Shown one piece after another: positions 35,791 to 36,700 of a DNA stretch of 36,700 nt. Location: contig QWPN01000156.1 of the NCBI GenBank assembly GCA_003671185.1, positions 1-36,700 on the forward strand, given 5' to 3'. The position numbers and the translations under genes were made by a program. The notes below the pieces were generated by a model. The model was not told where the DNA came from. It worked only from the letters and a program-made list of their open reading frames with translations, and ran no database searches. This DNA is from Planctomycetota bacterium (GTDB lineage: Bacteria; Planctomycetota; Planctomycetia; Pirellulales; UBA1268). The stretch's first letter is position 1. The number at the start of each line of letters is the position of its first letter.

Positions 35791-36700
35791 GTGAGGCCGA
35801 TGCTCCGCCTGGTGGCACCGGTGCTGCTCGAACAGGTGCTGGCCCTGTCGGTCGGCTTTGTGGACAAGTGGCTGGCGGGCAACCTGTTCTCCGGCGCGGA
35901 GCCGCTGGCGGCGGTGGGCCTCGTCGCCTACAGCCTGGCGTTCCTGCCCGTACTGTTCGTGCTGCCGTCGGCGGCCGCGACCGCACTTGTGGCACGGCAT
36001 GTCGGGGCGGGTGACTGGGCGGCCGCCCGCCGGGCCGCCGCCCAGGCGTTCCTGGTGGCGGTTGTGCTGACCATCGTGTCGCTCGCGGCCGCGGCCGTCT
36101 GGGGCCCTGGGCTCGTGCGGGTGCTGGGGCTGCCCGAGGGCAGCGGCCGCCTGGCGGTCGCCTACTTGGCCATCGTGCTGCCCGCCCTGCCGGCCATGAT
36201 GCTGATCCAAGTCGGGGTGGCAGCCCTGCGTGGTGCCGGGGACATGGTGGCCGGCCTCCTGGCAATGTCGGTCGTGAACCTGGTCAACGCGGGGGCCAGT
36301 TTTGCGCTGGCCACAGGACTGCTCGGCCTGCCCCGACTGGGGTGGGAGGGGCTCGCCTGGGGAACGGTGCTGGGCTATGGCTGCGGCGCGGCCTGCGTGC
36401 TGATCCTGGTTCGCACCCGGGATGCCCGCATGCGGCCCCGGGCCGCGGACTGGCGTCCGCACTGGGACTGGATGCGGCGAATCGCCCGCATCGGGCTGCC
36501 GGCCGGCACCGATGCCGCCGCCAACGCCTGCTGCCACATGGTGTTTCTGTCGGTTGTCAACCGGCTGGGGGACGTGGGCGCCGCGGCCCATGCGGTGGCG
36601 ATCACGATCGAGTCGCTCGCGTTCCTCCCAGGCAGCGCCTTCCAGGTGGCGGCGGCGACACTGGCGGGGCAGTTTCTCGGGGCCCGAGATGAACGTCGGG
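35791..36700 (+). CDS. MATE family efflux transporter, truncated at window end
   Basis: Open frame to window end: MLRLVAPVLLEQVLALSVGFVDKWLAGNLFSGAEPLAAVGLVAYSLAFLPVLF...GLPAGTDAAANACCHMVFLSVVNRLGDVGAAAHAVAITIESLAFLPGSAFQVAAATLAGQFLGA. GTG at 35791 or ATG at 35800. Confidence 0.85.
   Translation, partial: MRPMLRLVAPVLLEQVLALSVGFVDKWLAGNLFSGAEPLAAVGLVAYSLAFLPVLFVLPSAAATALVARHVGAGDWAAARRAAAQAFLVAVVLTIVSLAAAAVWGPGLVRVLGLPEGSGRLAVAYLAIVLPALPAMMLIQVGVAALRGAGDMVAGLLAMSVVNLVNAGASFALATGLLGLPRLGWEGLAWGTVLGYGCGAACVLILVRTRDARMRPRAADWRPHWDWMRRIARIGLPAGTDAAANACCHMVFLSVVNRLGDVGAAAHAVAITIESLAFLPGSAFQVAAATLAGQFLGARDERR

Noticed and set aside
1-36700. tRNA, rRNA, CRISPR arrays, transposases or integrases
   Set aside because: None recognised by eye; no regular direct-repeat array and no transposase-like ORF. 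A tRNAscan/Infernal run would be needed to exclude small RNAs formally.

Overview
The window is high-GC and looks like a Planctomycete chromosome, judging from the DUF1549/DUF1553 + DUF1501 pair, an mtEFG2-like EF-G, and r-protein insertions and extensions. Its core (about 15.9-32.5 kb, + strand) is a near-complete S10-spc-alpha ribosomal protein supercluster: rpsJ-rplC-D-W-B-rpsS-rplV-rpsC-rplP-rpmC-rpsQ-rplN-X-E-rpsN-H-rplF-R-rpsE-rplO-secY-adk-map-rpmJ-rpsM-K-D-rpoA-rplQ. No rpmD or infA is visible at the usual sites. Upstream lie rpmA-obg-coaX-rsfS-argS and an EF-G paralogue, a ParA-like ATPase and aroB. The left end is a minus-strand accessory block: a subtilase with Glu at the usual catalytic Asp position, a short secreted protein, two tandem pseudo-receiver proteins and a 40-aa membrane peptide. 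The right end has the DUF1549/DUF1501 pair and a truncated MATE transporter. The best candidates for something undescribed are (i) the left-end cassette, where a near-consensus sigma54 -24/-12 element and a 52-bp nested palindrome at enhancer distance precede the small membrane peptide and the pseudo-receivers, and (ii) the S10 leader, where a well-spaced promoter is followed by three consecutive stem-loops including an attenuator-like one, with a second structured gap between rpsJ and rplC. All calls come from reading the sequence; no searches or folding programs were run.
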